DNA of 64,000 nucleotides from Congeria kusceri (Eukaryota; Mollusca; Bivalvia; Myida; Dreissenidae). Shown here one piece after another: positions 10,811-18,752 of the stretch. Each line of letters begins with the position of its first letter. Position 1 is the first letter of the stretch. The notes beneath the pieces are model-generated. The model was not told the DNA's origin, made no database searches, and worked only from the letters and a program-made list of their open reading frames with translations. The position numbers and the translations under genes are program-made. The DNA lies in assembly GCA_027627225.1 (NCBI GenBank), contig CM051036.1, forward strand, positions 40,619,926 through 40,683,925. The letters are read 5' to 3'.

Positions 10811-13407
10811 AACATGCAAGATGTACACAGACAAGGAGACCCCCACCACACATGTTTGGACATGACAAAAGGCATGTTGTAAACACTAGATAGATAAAAA
10901 TTATTTGAATATGTCAAGCCTTGCTGTGTCATAAAGAAAGCATGTTTTTAGGGAAATTAAGTCGACAAGGGGCCATAACCCTGTCAAAATTTAGTGGGTT
11001 CTAACCAAAGTCGAACTTAAATGGCATTATATGAGGTTACAGACCGACAATCTCATTCCTACATACCCCCCTAAACTTCGTTTGTGGGGTATAACAATCA
11101 GATTCTTAAATGTCAGTTTGAAACAGTGGTTAACCATAAAATTTCTAGTCTCAGCATACAGTGAAGTTTTTACAATACCGGTACTGTTGGATTAATCACT
11201 TCATTACAAAAGAATGAATAAAGTTGCCAAATACTTGATTAACTACTTGTATATTTACGTCACAAATTTTGAAATGTTACAATCTGTATTCACAGAATAA
11301 AATCTGATTTTAAACACCTATACAATATTTGTTAACAAATTATACCTTTGTTAAATCAAACACTGTTCAATGTTACAGGTATATTTAACCATTAGACCCC
11401 TCAAGACTAATGTTCATGCACATTCAAAATACCACTTTGTCAAGTGTTACAAAGTACCTAAGAAACAATTTCAATTTCTTAATTGGTTTCATAGCTTATT
11501 TCATATCACAGAAAGTTAACAGCAGACTGCCATAAACATAACAACCTTACCAACTTTCCAATGACATAACTATCAGCAAACCCTGACCACCCTTGTCCTG
11601 TTGCCAAATGTTGAATAACACTCTACAGGCCTATAAATAAGTACATGAAACTGACCAAAATCCATCCACATTTTTGGAAATCGCTGAGTGCAAAAGAATA
11701 GTTTTATTGACCAACAAATGTCACTGCCAAAATCAGAAAACATGAAAGAAAATGCCAAGTAAAAAGTCTTCAGTTTATAAACTGTACTGAAGACCAGCTA
11801 ACTTACTGTAAACTTCGCCCTCTGTTCCATTACTTCAAATCCAACCACAGGCACTCGGAGGTTCAGCGGGTCTACAAAGCTAACTCTTTTCTTAGTCCTA
11901 CTTGGTCTATCAGTCGAGTATGTACTACTAAATGAACCACCAAAACTTTCTGTCCCTCTTCTTCGAACTGGAGAAAACCCGACAGCACCAGTATAACTAT
12001 CAATGTCAATATTTCTACCATTGCTAGAGGACGGAGTATTTGAAGTAGGTTTTGGTGTACTTGTTTTAGGTCCTTTCTGAGGTGTGTTGCTGTTAATTGA
12101 TACATTGTGTACAACAATATCGGCAGTGACTTCTTCTCTAGTGGCAGGAACAGGGCAAGTTCTCTGCTCTTGACTAATTGTAGGAGTGACTTCCCCTGAT
12201 GCACTCAATGACCTTGCAGTTTGATACTGCGACAAGGACACCTTGGTCTCCCGGGGAATGGATACAGGTGTTGTACACTCTTCATCACTGAAATGCAATC
12301 ACAAAAACTCCAGTTGGTGTGAAAATAGAGGGTAAATAGGTTCAAATGCAAGCAGCCCTTTTACTATGATGTCAATTTTCTTACTTTATTGCTAATATTC
12401 ACACTATTAACAATAACATTGTTATGATTCTTATTTGACAAAAGATATTTACTTATCACCATCAACAATGATCATCATCATCATCATCATCAAAATCATC
12501 AGTAGTATCATTCTACCAAGAATGGGTCTTTTTTAACAAAATTCTCCGACTGGTGCAAAAGATACTTCCATGATGATTGTTTATTCATGTTTAAAATGTG
12601 TATGTACGATCTTTCATACCAATTATTTTCAAAATAAGCAGACGAAAGTGACAATAAAACTTGAAAGCAAACTGAAAAACATAAACATGACGAACGAAAC
12701 ACATCAATATGAAATAAATCAACAAGTACTAGTGTCAACTTTTACATCGTTTATTAGTGTTGTGTAAACTCAACCAGCTGTCCAGTCAACGTATATCAAT
12801 GTATGTGAACCCACATGTACAGACGAAAAGTATTTATTGATTACAAACTAGCTTATAGTGCATTTAAAAGTAATGCTTGTTCTTAACTTTTATTCCATTT
12901 TAAATAGATATAATATTATATGTTAATTAACTTTATTTGGTTGATTGTATTCGTCCTTTTTATCGCTGTAAAATCTATAGCATCTGCAGATGCTATAACC
13001 CATCAAGTAATTTAAAAATAGTGCCGTTTATATTTAGGATAATCACGTGACAATTAAGTTTTGTTGAGCCGCGCATGCACACGCTTTAATCAGGTGCTTG
13101 TATTTCGGAAAGCCGCGGTATTTTTAAATCGGGAATACCAGGTTCAACGAAAGTGAGAGCTTATTCAAATTCTATTTTTCAATGAAATATACAGTTTATT
13201 ACAGTATTTGATCATGTTATATGCAAGTAATGATGGTTTTACGAATGTTTTACCATTTAGGCATAACTACAAAAAAACGCACATTTTTATCCCCATCTGG
13301 AGTTCAGTATCTTTTATAAGAAACTGTTATAAAATCATGTTACAAAAACAAGTGTACCTTTCAGGCCGGCTAAGAAGAGGATCCGAAGCTGTTGGGACGC
13401 CAGGCAT
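103..13407 (-). CDS. SNX16: SNX16-like sorting nexin (PX domain) gene, 3' part outside window
   Basis: Minus-strand gene rebuilt from four coding exons: 13358-13407, 11807-12287, 1305-1391 and 103-254. Phases agree at every junction (2, 0, 0). SNX16 is an endosomal sorting nexin whose PX domain binds PtdIns3P. The conceptual protein shows a Ser/Thr/Pro-rich N-terminus, the family's PX entry EVMEQRAKFT|VFKLHV, the lipid-binding motif RRYTDF, the loop LPTKRWF (vertebrate SNX16 has LPPKRWF) and the helix FLEDRMLGLQAF. About 256 codons are present, and the C-terminal coiled coil lies beyond the left edge. The start ATG has an in-frame TAA 15 nt upstream and A at -3. The 10.4-kb intron between exons 2 and 3 holds a complete antisense LINE. 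The assignment rests on remembered vertebrate SNX16; a related PX protein is less likely. Confidence 0.85.
315..860. repeat. Tandem-core repeat, 'GCATCTTGATGC' family (about 3 units)
   Basis: Three imperfect units of about 170-185 bp share ggtcaaagtgaggttgggtg, tccaagtgttg and gctagacgaaatggtaaaat. The block ends with cctcctgcattaagatgcag and a G run at 851-859. The same family lies in the opposite orientation at 32785-33055 and 61876-62105. It sits in the SNX16 intron. Confidence 0.7.
861..1304. other. AT-rich SNX16 intron, nothing recognised
   Basis: Low-complexity AT-rich intron between exons 3 and 4. I see no ORF, inverted repeat or known element. Confidence 0.5.
1305..1391 (-). CDS. SNX16: SNX16-like coding exon 3 (PX core, RRYTDF)
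   Basis: Acceptor TTTTTAG|GTC at 1392 and donor GGAAG|GTAACT at 1305; 87 nt, phase 0 at both ends. It encodes VFKLHVHKSETDNWF followed by VFRRYTDFEQLQRK. The RRYTDF motif carries the PtdIns3P-binding arginine of PX domains. A Helentron-like repeat ends only 16 nt upstream of the acceptor. Confidence 0.88.
1408..2222 (-). mobile_element. Helentron/HINE-like element, family C, complete copy in SNX16 intron
   Basis: Read on the minus strand, it begins at the GTTATACTCTTACAAATGAAG end and has several 150-165-bp tandem units (phrases ggggccataactctgtcaaa, ttatttgaatatgtcaagc). It ends with the hairpin GTCAC-TCAT-GTGAC and CTAG followed by TT. The C-rich subterminal repeat (tacccccg near 2192, tacccccac near 1435) occurs inverted at the two ends. 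Terminal hairpin plus CTRR-like end plus T target fits non-autonomous Helitrons/Helentrons. Confidence 0.65.
2269..2284. repeat. Target-site duplication, left copy of the LINE
   Basis: ATAAACATGCAAGATG here recurs at 10808-10823 directly after the LINE polyA tail. The leading A may belong to the tail, so the duplication is 15-16 bp. Confidence 0.85.
2705..3754 (+). CDS. LINE ORF1 protein (coiled coil plus L1-type RNA-binding domain)
   Basis: A 349-aa nucleic-acid-binding chaperone-type ORF1 protein. Residues 1-60 are basic and Lys-rich (KAKGKKKNAKPDSKKQK). Residues about 75-170 form a charged coiled coil (QLDEINAKLSKVL, then IEILEGMVFEQKNDIDSLKS). QYSRRNNLRMTGVPG near residues 178-192 is the family's entry to the RRM-like domain, followed by DIDIAHRLG and RPVIIKFVRRQVKSDILRKA, and a C-terminal domain. 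No CCHC knuckle is visible, which favours the L1-type over the zinc-finger ORF1 of Tx1. ORF1 coats the LINE RNA and acts in cis with ORF2. The frame is intact. Confidence 0.85.
   Translation: MNKRMHSSTASEATNADTSLLENTVFESSANKLNNGKAKGKKKNAKPDSKKQKTITTFVTSGPAGIDSSTESVIEKQLDEINAKLSKVLTKDDSIFIKNIIKETLEQIKDKFLGNVLNRIEILEGMVFEQKNDIDSLKSEIKSKNKQLDEMVARIQTTKPEKSKEIEKYEEQANSAEQYSRRNNLRMTGVPGDQDRQSSAAVANQVVAIINEKLGIPIGTGDIDIAHRLGHFKHGQTRPVIIKFVRRQVKSDILRKAKMFRGSGIFVNEDLTKTNAHVLASVRLKDPDNVEKAWSFEGKIYAVFRGNQHPVQITYVDYKNWLSKPWPKKSYSESVENATNSRRSPTKHN
3755..6181 (+). other. Long spacer between LINE ORF1 and ORF2
   Basis: 2.4 kb of very AT-rich sequence without a credible coding frame. Most two-ORF LINEs have a short gap or overlap here, so this length is unusual. 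It contains a 346-bp tandem duplication (4821-5512). Confidence 0.7.
4821..5512 (+). repeat. 346-bp tandem duplication in the LINE spacer
   Basis: Copy 1 starts at 4821 and copy 2 at 5167, both with tgtgcttgcttcatggacct. They stay nearly identical through tttggatatatagagcattg and cttgcaaggtgcttttgctg. Small differences (single-base changes and run-length changes near 5080 and 5420) show the copies have begun to diverge. Confidence 0.85.
6182..9985 (+). CDS. LINE ORF2: APE endonuclease and reverse transcriptase
   Basis: A 1267-aa protein that nicks target DNA and copies the LINE RNA onto the nick. The N-terminal APE domain (1-240) shows LNCRGL (N11), GDFNM (D142, N144), RLDFFLLS (D205) and SDH (D229, H230). 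The usual catalytic Glu of LQETH is Asp here (LQDTH, D40). The reverse transcriptase spans about 480-800, with KNWRPITLLNTIYKI, LIDFEKAFDS (D612), RGCRQGDPLS and the active-site FADD (712-715). A C-terminal Cys/His knuckle (CSFCKNSEETIEHIFWEC) is the zf-RVT type. No stop or frameshift interrupts it. Domain order and the C-terminal knuckle place it in the L1/Tx1 group. Confidence 0.93.
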   Translation: MTDKLKILSLNCRGLNGAFKRHKVFNYLKEYKCNIYCLQDTHFSIDMYNDIRAEWGCDFFASYGSTNSRGTVVLVSNDFDYKTHQCIPDDSGNYIALDISFGETRFTLVSIYGPNTDTPSFYTNIFKLIDDIGNDSLIICGDFNMVLNPEIDYCNYKNINNPKARGKLLEFIETYNLVDPFREKYPSTKRYTWRRSHPLQQARLDFFLLSTNLFASFDSTSIKPSLQSDHSLIMLDLMFSEFQHASGLWKHNNSLLSDLNYINEINSKIIQIKEQYALPVYNVENLNLIPDSEICFTISDQLFLETLLMELRGKAISYGSYKKKANAKHEKYILDKINVLEQNLSDANMEELNILKQEFENINEQKIKGYLTRAKSKWILEGEKPTKYFCNLEKQRAAVKTIYKLEDENGNVTTDQKEILNKVKEFYQCLYQRKDTCETKSFSNFITNIIGPKLNDTEALLLEGNISVSEATNVLKNMSNNKSPGSSGFTVEFYKVFWKQIGTFVVRSLNEAFQSGKLTVTQTQGIITCIPKGDRSRLFLKNWRPITLLNTIYKIGSGVIANRMKTCMDKLIHSDQTGFIKGRYIGENTRLIFDIMNFTEEKDIPGLLLLIDFEKAFDSLSWSFVDETLSFFNFGPDIKRWFQIFYKDAKSAVIQCGYLSEFFPIQRGCRQGDPLSCYIFILCAEILSLKIRNNNDIKGVIINNIEHKLSQFADDTTIILDGADKSLNETLLTLYNFSCISGLNVNFDKTKVIWIGKKKFSSESIKTKWKLQWNQHSFQMLGIHYHVDLQQILDINYKEKIAKMENALLSWKKRNLTPIGRITVIKTLLISLFNHLFISLPNPSSEFIKNLNTIFLNFIWGGQSRINYNTLCKEYCEGGLKMINIKAFIHAMKLTWLKRVYVSNGNWLHIANSYVDFKKLVRCGKHYSQKLATTITNPFWKDVLQSFVVFQEKIIFNATDIFYYPIFYNEGICIGNKSIFFNSWYMAGLQYIGDLLDSDGKFLTLNEINIKYNLKIDFLLYQGIKKAIFTKFKSHNIHETDRNNYKMERPFIPPSFKVILSKESGAKRMYNILKRTEIEMPIKQKWPSKLNTIISNDEWKAIFLLPFTINSDSQFQWFQYRIIHRIIGTNYLLCKMKLSESPTCSFCKNSEETIEHIFWECPTSKFLLNNLFPTTIFPYCNMKNFILGYAETKSDAVNNIFIYTKLYIYKCKMSLLIPSVEGAKNYLTYKYEHQWNAALLADRINDFESKWKYVLDKIPYLARRSGH
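10736..10808 (+). terminator. LINE polyadenylation signal and A tail
   Basis: AATAAA at 10736-10741 lies 15 bases before a run of 53 A residues (10756-10808), then the right target-site duplication. This shows the copy came from a polyadenylated transcript. Confidence 0.9.
10808..10823. repeat. Target-site duplication, right copy of the LINE
   Basis: ATAAACATGCAAGATG, identical to 2269-2284. Confidence 0.85.
10880..11095 (-). mobile_element. Helentron/HINE-like element, family C, truncated
   Basis: It carries the family phrases ttatttgaatatgtcaagcc and aggggccataaccctgtcaa and the 5' terminus tttgtggggtataac. The hairpin end is missing. It is a fragment in the SNX16 intron. Confidence 0.6.
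11096..11806. other. SNX16 intron, nothing recognised
   Basis: AT-rich intron sequence downstream of exon 2's donor. I see no gene, inverted repeat or known element. Confidence 0.5.
11807..12287 (-). CDS. SNX16: SNX16-like coding exon 2 (N-terminal region to start of PX)
   Basis: Acceptor GCATTTCAG|TGATGAAG at 12288 and donor TTTACA|GTAAGT at 11807. One base completes the codon left by exon 1 (AG|T, Ser), then 160 codons follow, ending in phase 0. The protein is Ser/Thr/Pro-rich with a basic patch (RPSRTKKRVSF) and closes with VVGFEVMEQRAKFT, which continues into exon 3 exactly as in vertebrate SNX16. An ATG at 12298 would allow an unspliced start, but the phase-matched exon 1 makes that less likely. 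Confidence 0.85.
12288..13357 (-). other. SNX16 intron 1 with an ATC microsatellite
   Basis: Intron with a short (ATC)n run near 12470-12492 and a palindromic E-box TCACGTGA at 13043-13050. No other feature is recognised. Confidence 0.6.
13358..13407 (-). CDS. SNX16: SNX16-like first coding exon
   Basis: Fifty nt from ATG to donor GAAAG|GTACAC, encoding MPGVPTASDPLLSRPE plus two bases that join exon 2 in phase. A is at -3 of the ATG and an in-frame TAA lies 15 nt upstream, so this start is well supported. The dileucine-like DPLL lies inside this short exon. Confidence 0.7.
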
Positions 13408-14690
13408 GCTTTTGAAGTATTATCACAATCTATGGTCTAAAATCAAATATGAAAATATACAAATTGTTGTGAAATTCAATAAAACTAAGACATGTTCAGA
13501 AGCCTTGCATATAATTTGTTTAACTTAGCAATGGGCACACAGAAAGATTTTTACCACATTTCAAGCAACAAAACATATTGCATACATTTTATAATTTAAG
13601 TCATCAGGTGGGTAATGAAAGGAAAGTCCAAAGTATGTCTGTGTAAACAGTAACTAAATTATTAGTGACTGTCGTTTGTCTGAAGAAGAAAAAGGTGAAA
13701 TAAAAATATTTCAGAAATATCCAACGAAATATATCCCACGTGCTTGTTCAGTCAAACTCCGCACCGTGCCCCCAAAAAAGGACGAGACATGTGATCAAGT
13801 TAGTCGGTCCGAAAATATTTACCCGGATATCAGACCAATGTATGAAATATGTCATTTACAGCAACTATTTATTCGCACATGATATCAAAGCATAGAAATT
13901 CATATTTAAATGCTTATTTTATTCGCGGCGTTATTTACAGTTACCTATTCATGACGTTTTGTGAGACTGTGGCAAAATATTCCACAAACCCTTGGTCACG
14001 GGATGTTGACATTTGAATGGTACCCCTCATACATGGCGGGGATCCACACAATATTTTTTAATTAAATATTTAAACTCAATTTAACGTGCTTAGTCTCTTT
14101 TTCATTGTTGATTTATAACAGGAGCGTGATATTAGAATAATTATTTATACTTACTGTTCACCAAAGTGACTAGTTGTATACATTTAAGAATGCATCTCAA
14201 CAATTGATAAACATGTCTAGTCTATTCATGTCTAAACTATGCGTCTACATGTCAAAGGGACCCTGATAGTTCGTCCCCAGTAAGATTCCAATAACATTTC
14301 GACACAAAGACACAAAATATCAATAAGGACACACCTGCATAGTCAGCATCATATTAAAATGACTGCATATCCAAACATCCTGCGGATATACGTACGTTAC
14401 TTAATACAATGTTTTGCACATACGACTGAATCTAATTCAGTTTTCGAGATCACTAATTTTTTATTTTATTACAAATTAAAAGCTGAATTTATCTAATTAA
14501 TAATTTAACATCCGAACACATGGCTGTGTATGACGTAATTTTAACCCACACTAGTAGTCGATGACGTCATACGCAATGGTGACGTCACATTGTTTACACA
14601 CGCAACAAGCGCGTCTCAGGAATAAGATCTTGTGAATATCCTTTTAAGAACATTTCCGTGCGCTAAAAGTAATCCAATTAAGTGGTTGTG
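13408..14690. promoter_or_regulatory. Divergent intergenic region between SNX16 and the HSF-type gene
   Basis: 1.28 kb separates the two oppositely directed start codons, so both promoters must lie here or in leader exons within it. The clearest signals are the CRE sites at 14531-14587, nearest the HSF-type start. No TATA box stands out. Two short open frames at 13208-13528 and 13676-13882 look like chance. Confidence 0.6.
14531..14587. promoter_or_regulatory. Cluster of CRE sites (TGACGTAA, TGACGTCA x2)
   Basis: TGACGTAA at 14531-14538, and perfect palindromic TGACGTCA at 14562-14569 and 14580-14587. They lie 104-160 bp upstream of the HSF-type ATG. The full palindrome binds CREB/CREM/ATF bZIP dimers, and two perfect sites 18 bp apart are unlikely by chance in AT-rich DNA. 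Confidence 0.65.
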
Positions 14691-15098
14691 ATGGATGCAG
14701 CTATTCCACAGTCACCACCACAGATCTTCGAAGGCATTACGTTGAAGTTTCCGGCAGTGTTGTGGCGTCTTGTGAACAGTTGTAGCACAGGTGCTATAGG
14801 ATGGGAAAGCGATGGGACGTGTGTTAGAATTGATAAAGCGAAATTTGAAGACGATTACCTTAATAAGCCAACGTTTTTCAAGACCAAAAATTTTCAGAGT
14901 TTTATTCGCCAGTTGAACATCTATGGTTTCAGGAAGTTGCCATCTCATTATCATAGATCACAGGATGAAGCAGTGTTCGTGTATAAACATGAGTGTTTTA
15001 GCAAAGGCCATCCTGAGCTTTTGGCAGGGGTAGTAAGAAACACAGCAGTGAGACGTACTCAAAGGGAAAAATCCATCAGGGAACTTGAAGCCAAACAT
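14691..15098 (+). CDS. HSF-type gene exon 1 (whole DNA-binding domain)
   Basis: 136 codons from ATG to donor CAAACAT|GTAAGC. It carries the complete winged helix-turn-helix domain. The open frame runs on for 80 codons into a repeat, but the canonical donor and the good continuation in exon 2 favour splicing. Confidence 0.88.
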
Positions 15099-18063
15099 GT
15101 AAGCATTAAACTGACTTGTGCACCTATGAACATTTTCCCCCAGGAGGGAGGGCAGCTTGACTCAGGGGAATTTGAATTATTTTCTTATTTGGTGTCTAGA
15201 TATATAATTTCCCACCCTAGAGCCAAGCATTTTTGTATAAATCCCCACAGTGGGAGATGCTTCAAGCTTGGGATATCAAATGGCCTGCTGTGGGGGCCAA
15301 TATTACCTTTATATAAACTGTATAGCTGTATATAAGTTATCATTTGATCTTAACAATATATGCATGTTTTAACAGACCATGTACGGGTTGAAATATATCT
15401 AATTTTATAACCATGTTTCTTGTATTTAAATCATGTTTATTTTATAATTCTATATGTCTCTTTTATATATACCACTCTTCTCTTATAAACTTGTTTCTCA
15501 TTTGATCATATTATTTAATTATAATCATGCTGTTTTATTTGTAATCATGCTATTTATTATCATGCTATTTATGTCGGTCAATAGCTATACATAGCTAATG
15601 TTGATTGTTATGAATCCCCGACTATAAATAAAATCTTGTATCTTGTATCTGGATCGAAAATCAAACCAGTATATTTCATGGGACCCGGAATCATTCGGCG
15701 TGTCAAATGCCGGCCTGTTGGGAACGGCTTTCAGTCTAAAGACCTGTATTAATAAATTGTCTGCTGCTGTCCCCTGGAGGAAAATATTGAAAGGTGCATT
15801 ACTGGTATTAACTGATTTTTCACGATTTTACATATGTCACAAAACATGCCAATTCCAACAAATAGATGTGGGTTAAATATTTTTAAAATAAATTTTTCTG
15901 TAGTTCAGTTAAATAGATCGATGTGAAGAAGTGTAATTTTGTTTTATAGCTTCTTTATAGTTTGGTTGCCCGTCCAGTGCCATTATCATTCAGAAATTAT
16001 ATTAAACAAAATCAGTGATATTATTCATTTCACTTTCCAGGGTAAGATCCTGTTTGATGATGAAGACTCTCAAGATAAAAGTCCACTCAAAAATAAAATG
16101 TGCTGCTTGAAAAAAGAAGGTACATTTGTATATTAAATGCATCTTTCAATTTTATGTCCTTTTGAATTAGTAAAAATTTTGAGGTCACATAAGGATTATT
16201 ATATTATTGATTGCAAGTTGTGCGCAGATTTTTTTTACATAAATGTGTAATCTCAACTGTAATATAAATATAGCAACTAGTAATATTTAATTCTGTTTAA
16301 AATCCAATCCAACCATATATCATGCATAAAGTTTATGGTCTTTAGTAATATTGACTTTTAATTTTAGTTTTTAAGTATAAAAATGAAAACATTTTTAACG
16401 TTGGGCCAACTGCATGCTTTTAAATTTGTTTGTCATGAAACATATTAATAGCAGGCAATGATACTAATGTTCATGACATGTAAACTATTTCCCTCCAGTG
16501 GATGAGAGCCACCCCCTGTTGAAGAGCACCCCAGCCCCGAATGGCATGCACCCAGGGACTCTAGTGGGAACACAGAAAAGGGGCAAGTCCTCCAAGGTTA
16601 CAACCGTGTACTTCAACTCTCGAGGTCCAACGAGTGACATACAGACCATGAGTCCGGCTAAAATTCATAGCCAAGTTGCCGATCTTCTTACAGCGTTGAA
16701 TAACAGTGACGATGAAGATGGTCCCCCTTTCAAAAGGTAACTCATCTGTAAGTTTTTTTTTAATCTTCTTTCTTGGTGTTATGTTACATTCGTTTTGTAA
16801 TTACAAAATATGAAATAATATAAACACGCATTGCTTGTTTGTAAGTTGTTATTTCAAATTGCTTAGAAGTGGCGGCAGAATCATCATAAAAATAATTTAA
16901 ATGGGTCTCTTCTAACAACTCATTGTAGGGTTAAGTCTGAAATAATTTTAATTAGTTTCATACCTGAACATTATTTAGCTATAATATATGTAATGTAACC
17001 AGTCACAAATCATAGGTTTCAGACATACTGCAGGCTGTCAACAGATTCCTATATTCCTATATTTTCCGACATTTTGAAAGAAGTCCTATATTATGAAAAA
17101 CCTCCTATATTTCCTGTATTTTCTTATATTTAAGAATGTTTTCAATCTTTTTGCGAAATTGGTCAATTACGCGACTGAAATTGGTCCATGAACAGTATAT
17201 CAAGAACCTACCGGTATATAATGTTGTTTTTTTGCTCGCTTCGCTCTCATCAAACTTAAGTACTTAAGATTATTGATAGGTCATAGCATGCATGTTTCAG
17301 TTGCACATTGATTAGCATGAACATGTTTAGCAAATGTTTTGTTCATTAAAACACAAGCTGTGGTCCCATATTATCCTTGTAATGAAGTATACTATAAAAT
17401 TCCTGTATATTTTGTCCAAAAAATCGGCAAAAAGTCCTATATTTTTTGTGAAAATACTCCTATATCGTTCTCTGTTTTTTAGGGAACTTGTTTGACAGCT
17501 TTATACTGGTAATTGCACATTTCATGACTGAAAATCGGCTATATTGTAAACTGTGGAGCTCATTAACTTACGTATAGCATGAAGACTACATAACCACATT
17601 GTGATTTGCATCGCTGCTTTCTGGTTTCAGGTCGTGCACCATCCGCACCATACACAGACCCGCAGAGCTGGAGAAGGGCACCAGCTTGGGGTGTCTGGAC
17701 AAGCTTTCCCAGGACAGCAACCTGCCCTCGCCTACGGACCACCTCATGTTCGGATGTCCCCTAGAAGAACAAGACGATCTAGACGACGATTTGAGTCTGG
17801 ACTTTGATCCTAGCTTTTACAGCACAAACCATGACTACATGTCCATTTTGAATAGTTTAAACACTGATTTTGGTTCAAAATGTCTGGATGACAGCCTGTG
17901 TCATACTGTGATGTGTAGCAGAGACATTGATGTGCTTCATGGTCAAATGTTGTCAAACAATGCTATAGATTCTATGACAAGTTTGTCAGATGATCAGATC
18001 TTAACACCGGCGTATTTTGATCCAGAAACAGGAATGGTAACCCTGTTGTTGCCTGAATTTTGA
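14691..18063 (+). CDS. Atypical heat-shock-factor-type DNA-binding protein (HSF5/HSFY-like)
   Basis: Four exons (14691-15098, 16041-16119, 16499-16736, 17631-18063) give 385 aa with phases 0, 1, 2 agreeing. The HSF DNA-binding domain spans residues about 19-110: KFPAVLWRLVNS, GWESDGTCVRID, FFKTKNFQSFIRQLN and YGFRK, the recognition helix and its turn. GHPELLAGVVR follows, as in HSF5 and HSFY proteins. No heptad HR-A/B oligomerisation zipper is visible, also typical of those divergent members rather than HSF1/2. The C-terminal half is acidic (EEQDDLDDDLSLDFD), perhaps an activation region. The ATG at 14691 has an in-frame TAA at 14679. AATAAA follows at 18222. Vertebrate HSF5/HSFY act in the male germ line, so such a role is inference only. 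Confidence 0.85.
15110..15310. repeat. Dispersed repeat, 'CCCCAG-GGGAATTTGA' family
   Basis: Phrases attttcccccaggagg, ctcaggggaatttga and agtgggagatgct match, with changes, the segment at 63127-63330 in the opposite orientation. A related half lies at 15650-15815 (ggaaaatattgaaaggtgca). It sits in HSF-type intron 1 and may be a non-autonomous transposon remnant. Confidence 0.55.
15311..16040 (+). other. HSF-type intron 1, remaining part
   Basis: AT-rich intron. A (tct)-like stretch near 15450-15500 and the half repeat at 15650-15815 are the only structure I see. Confidence 0.5.
16041..16119 (+). CDS. HSF-type gene exon 2
   Basis: Acceptor TTTCCAG|GGTAAG and donor AGAAG|GTACAT, 79 nt, phase 0 in and 1 out. 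It encodes GKILFDDEDSQDKSPLKNK then MCCLKKE. Confidence 0.72.
16499..16736 (+). CDS. HSF-type gene exon 3
   Basis: Acceptor CCCTCCAG|TGGATGAG and donor AAAAG|GTAACT, 238 nt. It encodes VDESHPLLKSTPAPN, a basic QKRGKSSK patch, and SQVADLLTALNNSDDEDG. Confidence 0.78.
17034..17499. mobile_element. MITE-like fold-back in HSF-type intron 3
   Basis: Left end GCTGTCAACAGATTCC pairs with right end GGAACTTGTTTGACAGC, giving about 17-bp imperfect terminal inverted repeats 466 bp apart. The inner sequence repeats tcctatatt many times. Superfamily not recognised. Confidence 0.45.
17631..18063 (+). CDS. HSF-type gene terminal exon
   Basis: Acceptor GGTTTCAG|GTCGTG, 433 nt to TGA at 18061-18063. It encodes SCTIRTIHRPAELEKG, an acidic stretch with EEQDDLDDDLSLDFD, and the end PETGMVTLLLPEF. 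Confidence 0.82.
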
Positions 18064-18638
18064 TCTTGGTTGTTGGCCCCAAAGGACAGAATAGTTCTAA
18101 CAAAAAAAATGTGATAATTTTGTGGAATCTCTTTAATTATTTATTCTAATAGTGTTTGGAAATTAATATTAAATATTGCTATTGTACTGTTATACCGAAA
18201 CAAGGAAATTATCTGTTTTGTAATAAATGATTAAGGCATTGAAGTTTTAGTTATATGGATTTTCATTCAAAAGTTTAACTTGATTTTAATGAAAGCTTGT
18301 TTTGAAAATGTCTCATTGGATTACAAATGTTTCTTTAATACAAACTGACTAAAATAAAATTATACCGATTGATGTGCAGACTGTTGAACACTTGTACTTT
18401 AAAGCCTTGAATCATATCCCAAAAATATCATTTTTTTATTGTAATGCATATTTAAATATACCAAACATGTTGTTCTTTTTTTGCTGATGGTCTACGTATG
18501 ATTACCAGTAATAATGTTGCAATGCTTAGTTAATTACGTGTGCAATACCCTTACCTTTAAATTTCAATACTGACGACTTACATTTTCACTTATTTGTTTG
18601 TGTTGATGTCTCGTTAAGTTTTATGCCCAACTACATAT
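18064..18638 (+). other. HSF-type 3' UTR and downstream DNA
   Basis: AATAAA at 18222-18227 is the likely polyadenylation signal, about 160 bases after the stop. Nothing else is recognised to 18638. Confidence 0.6.
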
Positions 18639-18752
18639 GAGGCGTGCAGTAGGAAAACTGGGCTTCATGCACAGGATAATCTGGGACGACACTTTACGCA
18701 CATGCATTAAGCCCGCACATGCTTTAAGCCCGGGTTTCCTACGACGCGCCTC
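18639..18752. mobile_element. Fold-back (GAGGCGTG) element, deletion derivative
   Basis: It starts GAGGCGTGCAGTAGGAAAAC and ends CCTACGACGCGCCTC. The two arms are inverted copies, but the middle is shorter (114 bp) than in the 261-bp copy at 59235. It resembles an internally deleted, non-autonomous DNA element. Confidence 0.7.

Noticed and set aside
10663..10932. Poly-Phe minus-strand ORFs across the LINE tail
   Set aside because: Produced by the A tail read on the other strand.
12441..12500. ATG-rich (ATC)n start exon with a phase-compatible donor at 12453 for SNX16
   Set aside because: Phase fits, but the exon at 13358-13407 has a better start (upstream stop, Kozak A), a better donor and normal composition.
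13043..13050. TCACGTGA E-box as a lysosome-type promoter element of SNX16
   Set aside because: It falls in intron 1, downstream of the coding start, so a promoter role is weak; one palindrome alone is not convincing.
14682..14690. Start of the HSF-type gene at 14682
   Set aside because: That codon is GTG; the first ATG in frame is 14691, right after an in-frame stop at 14679.
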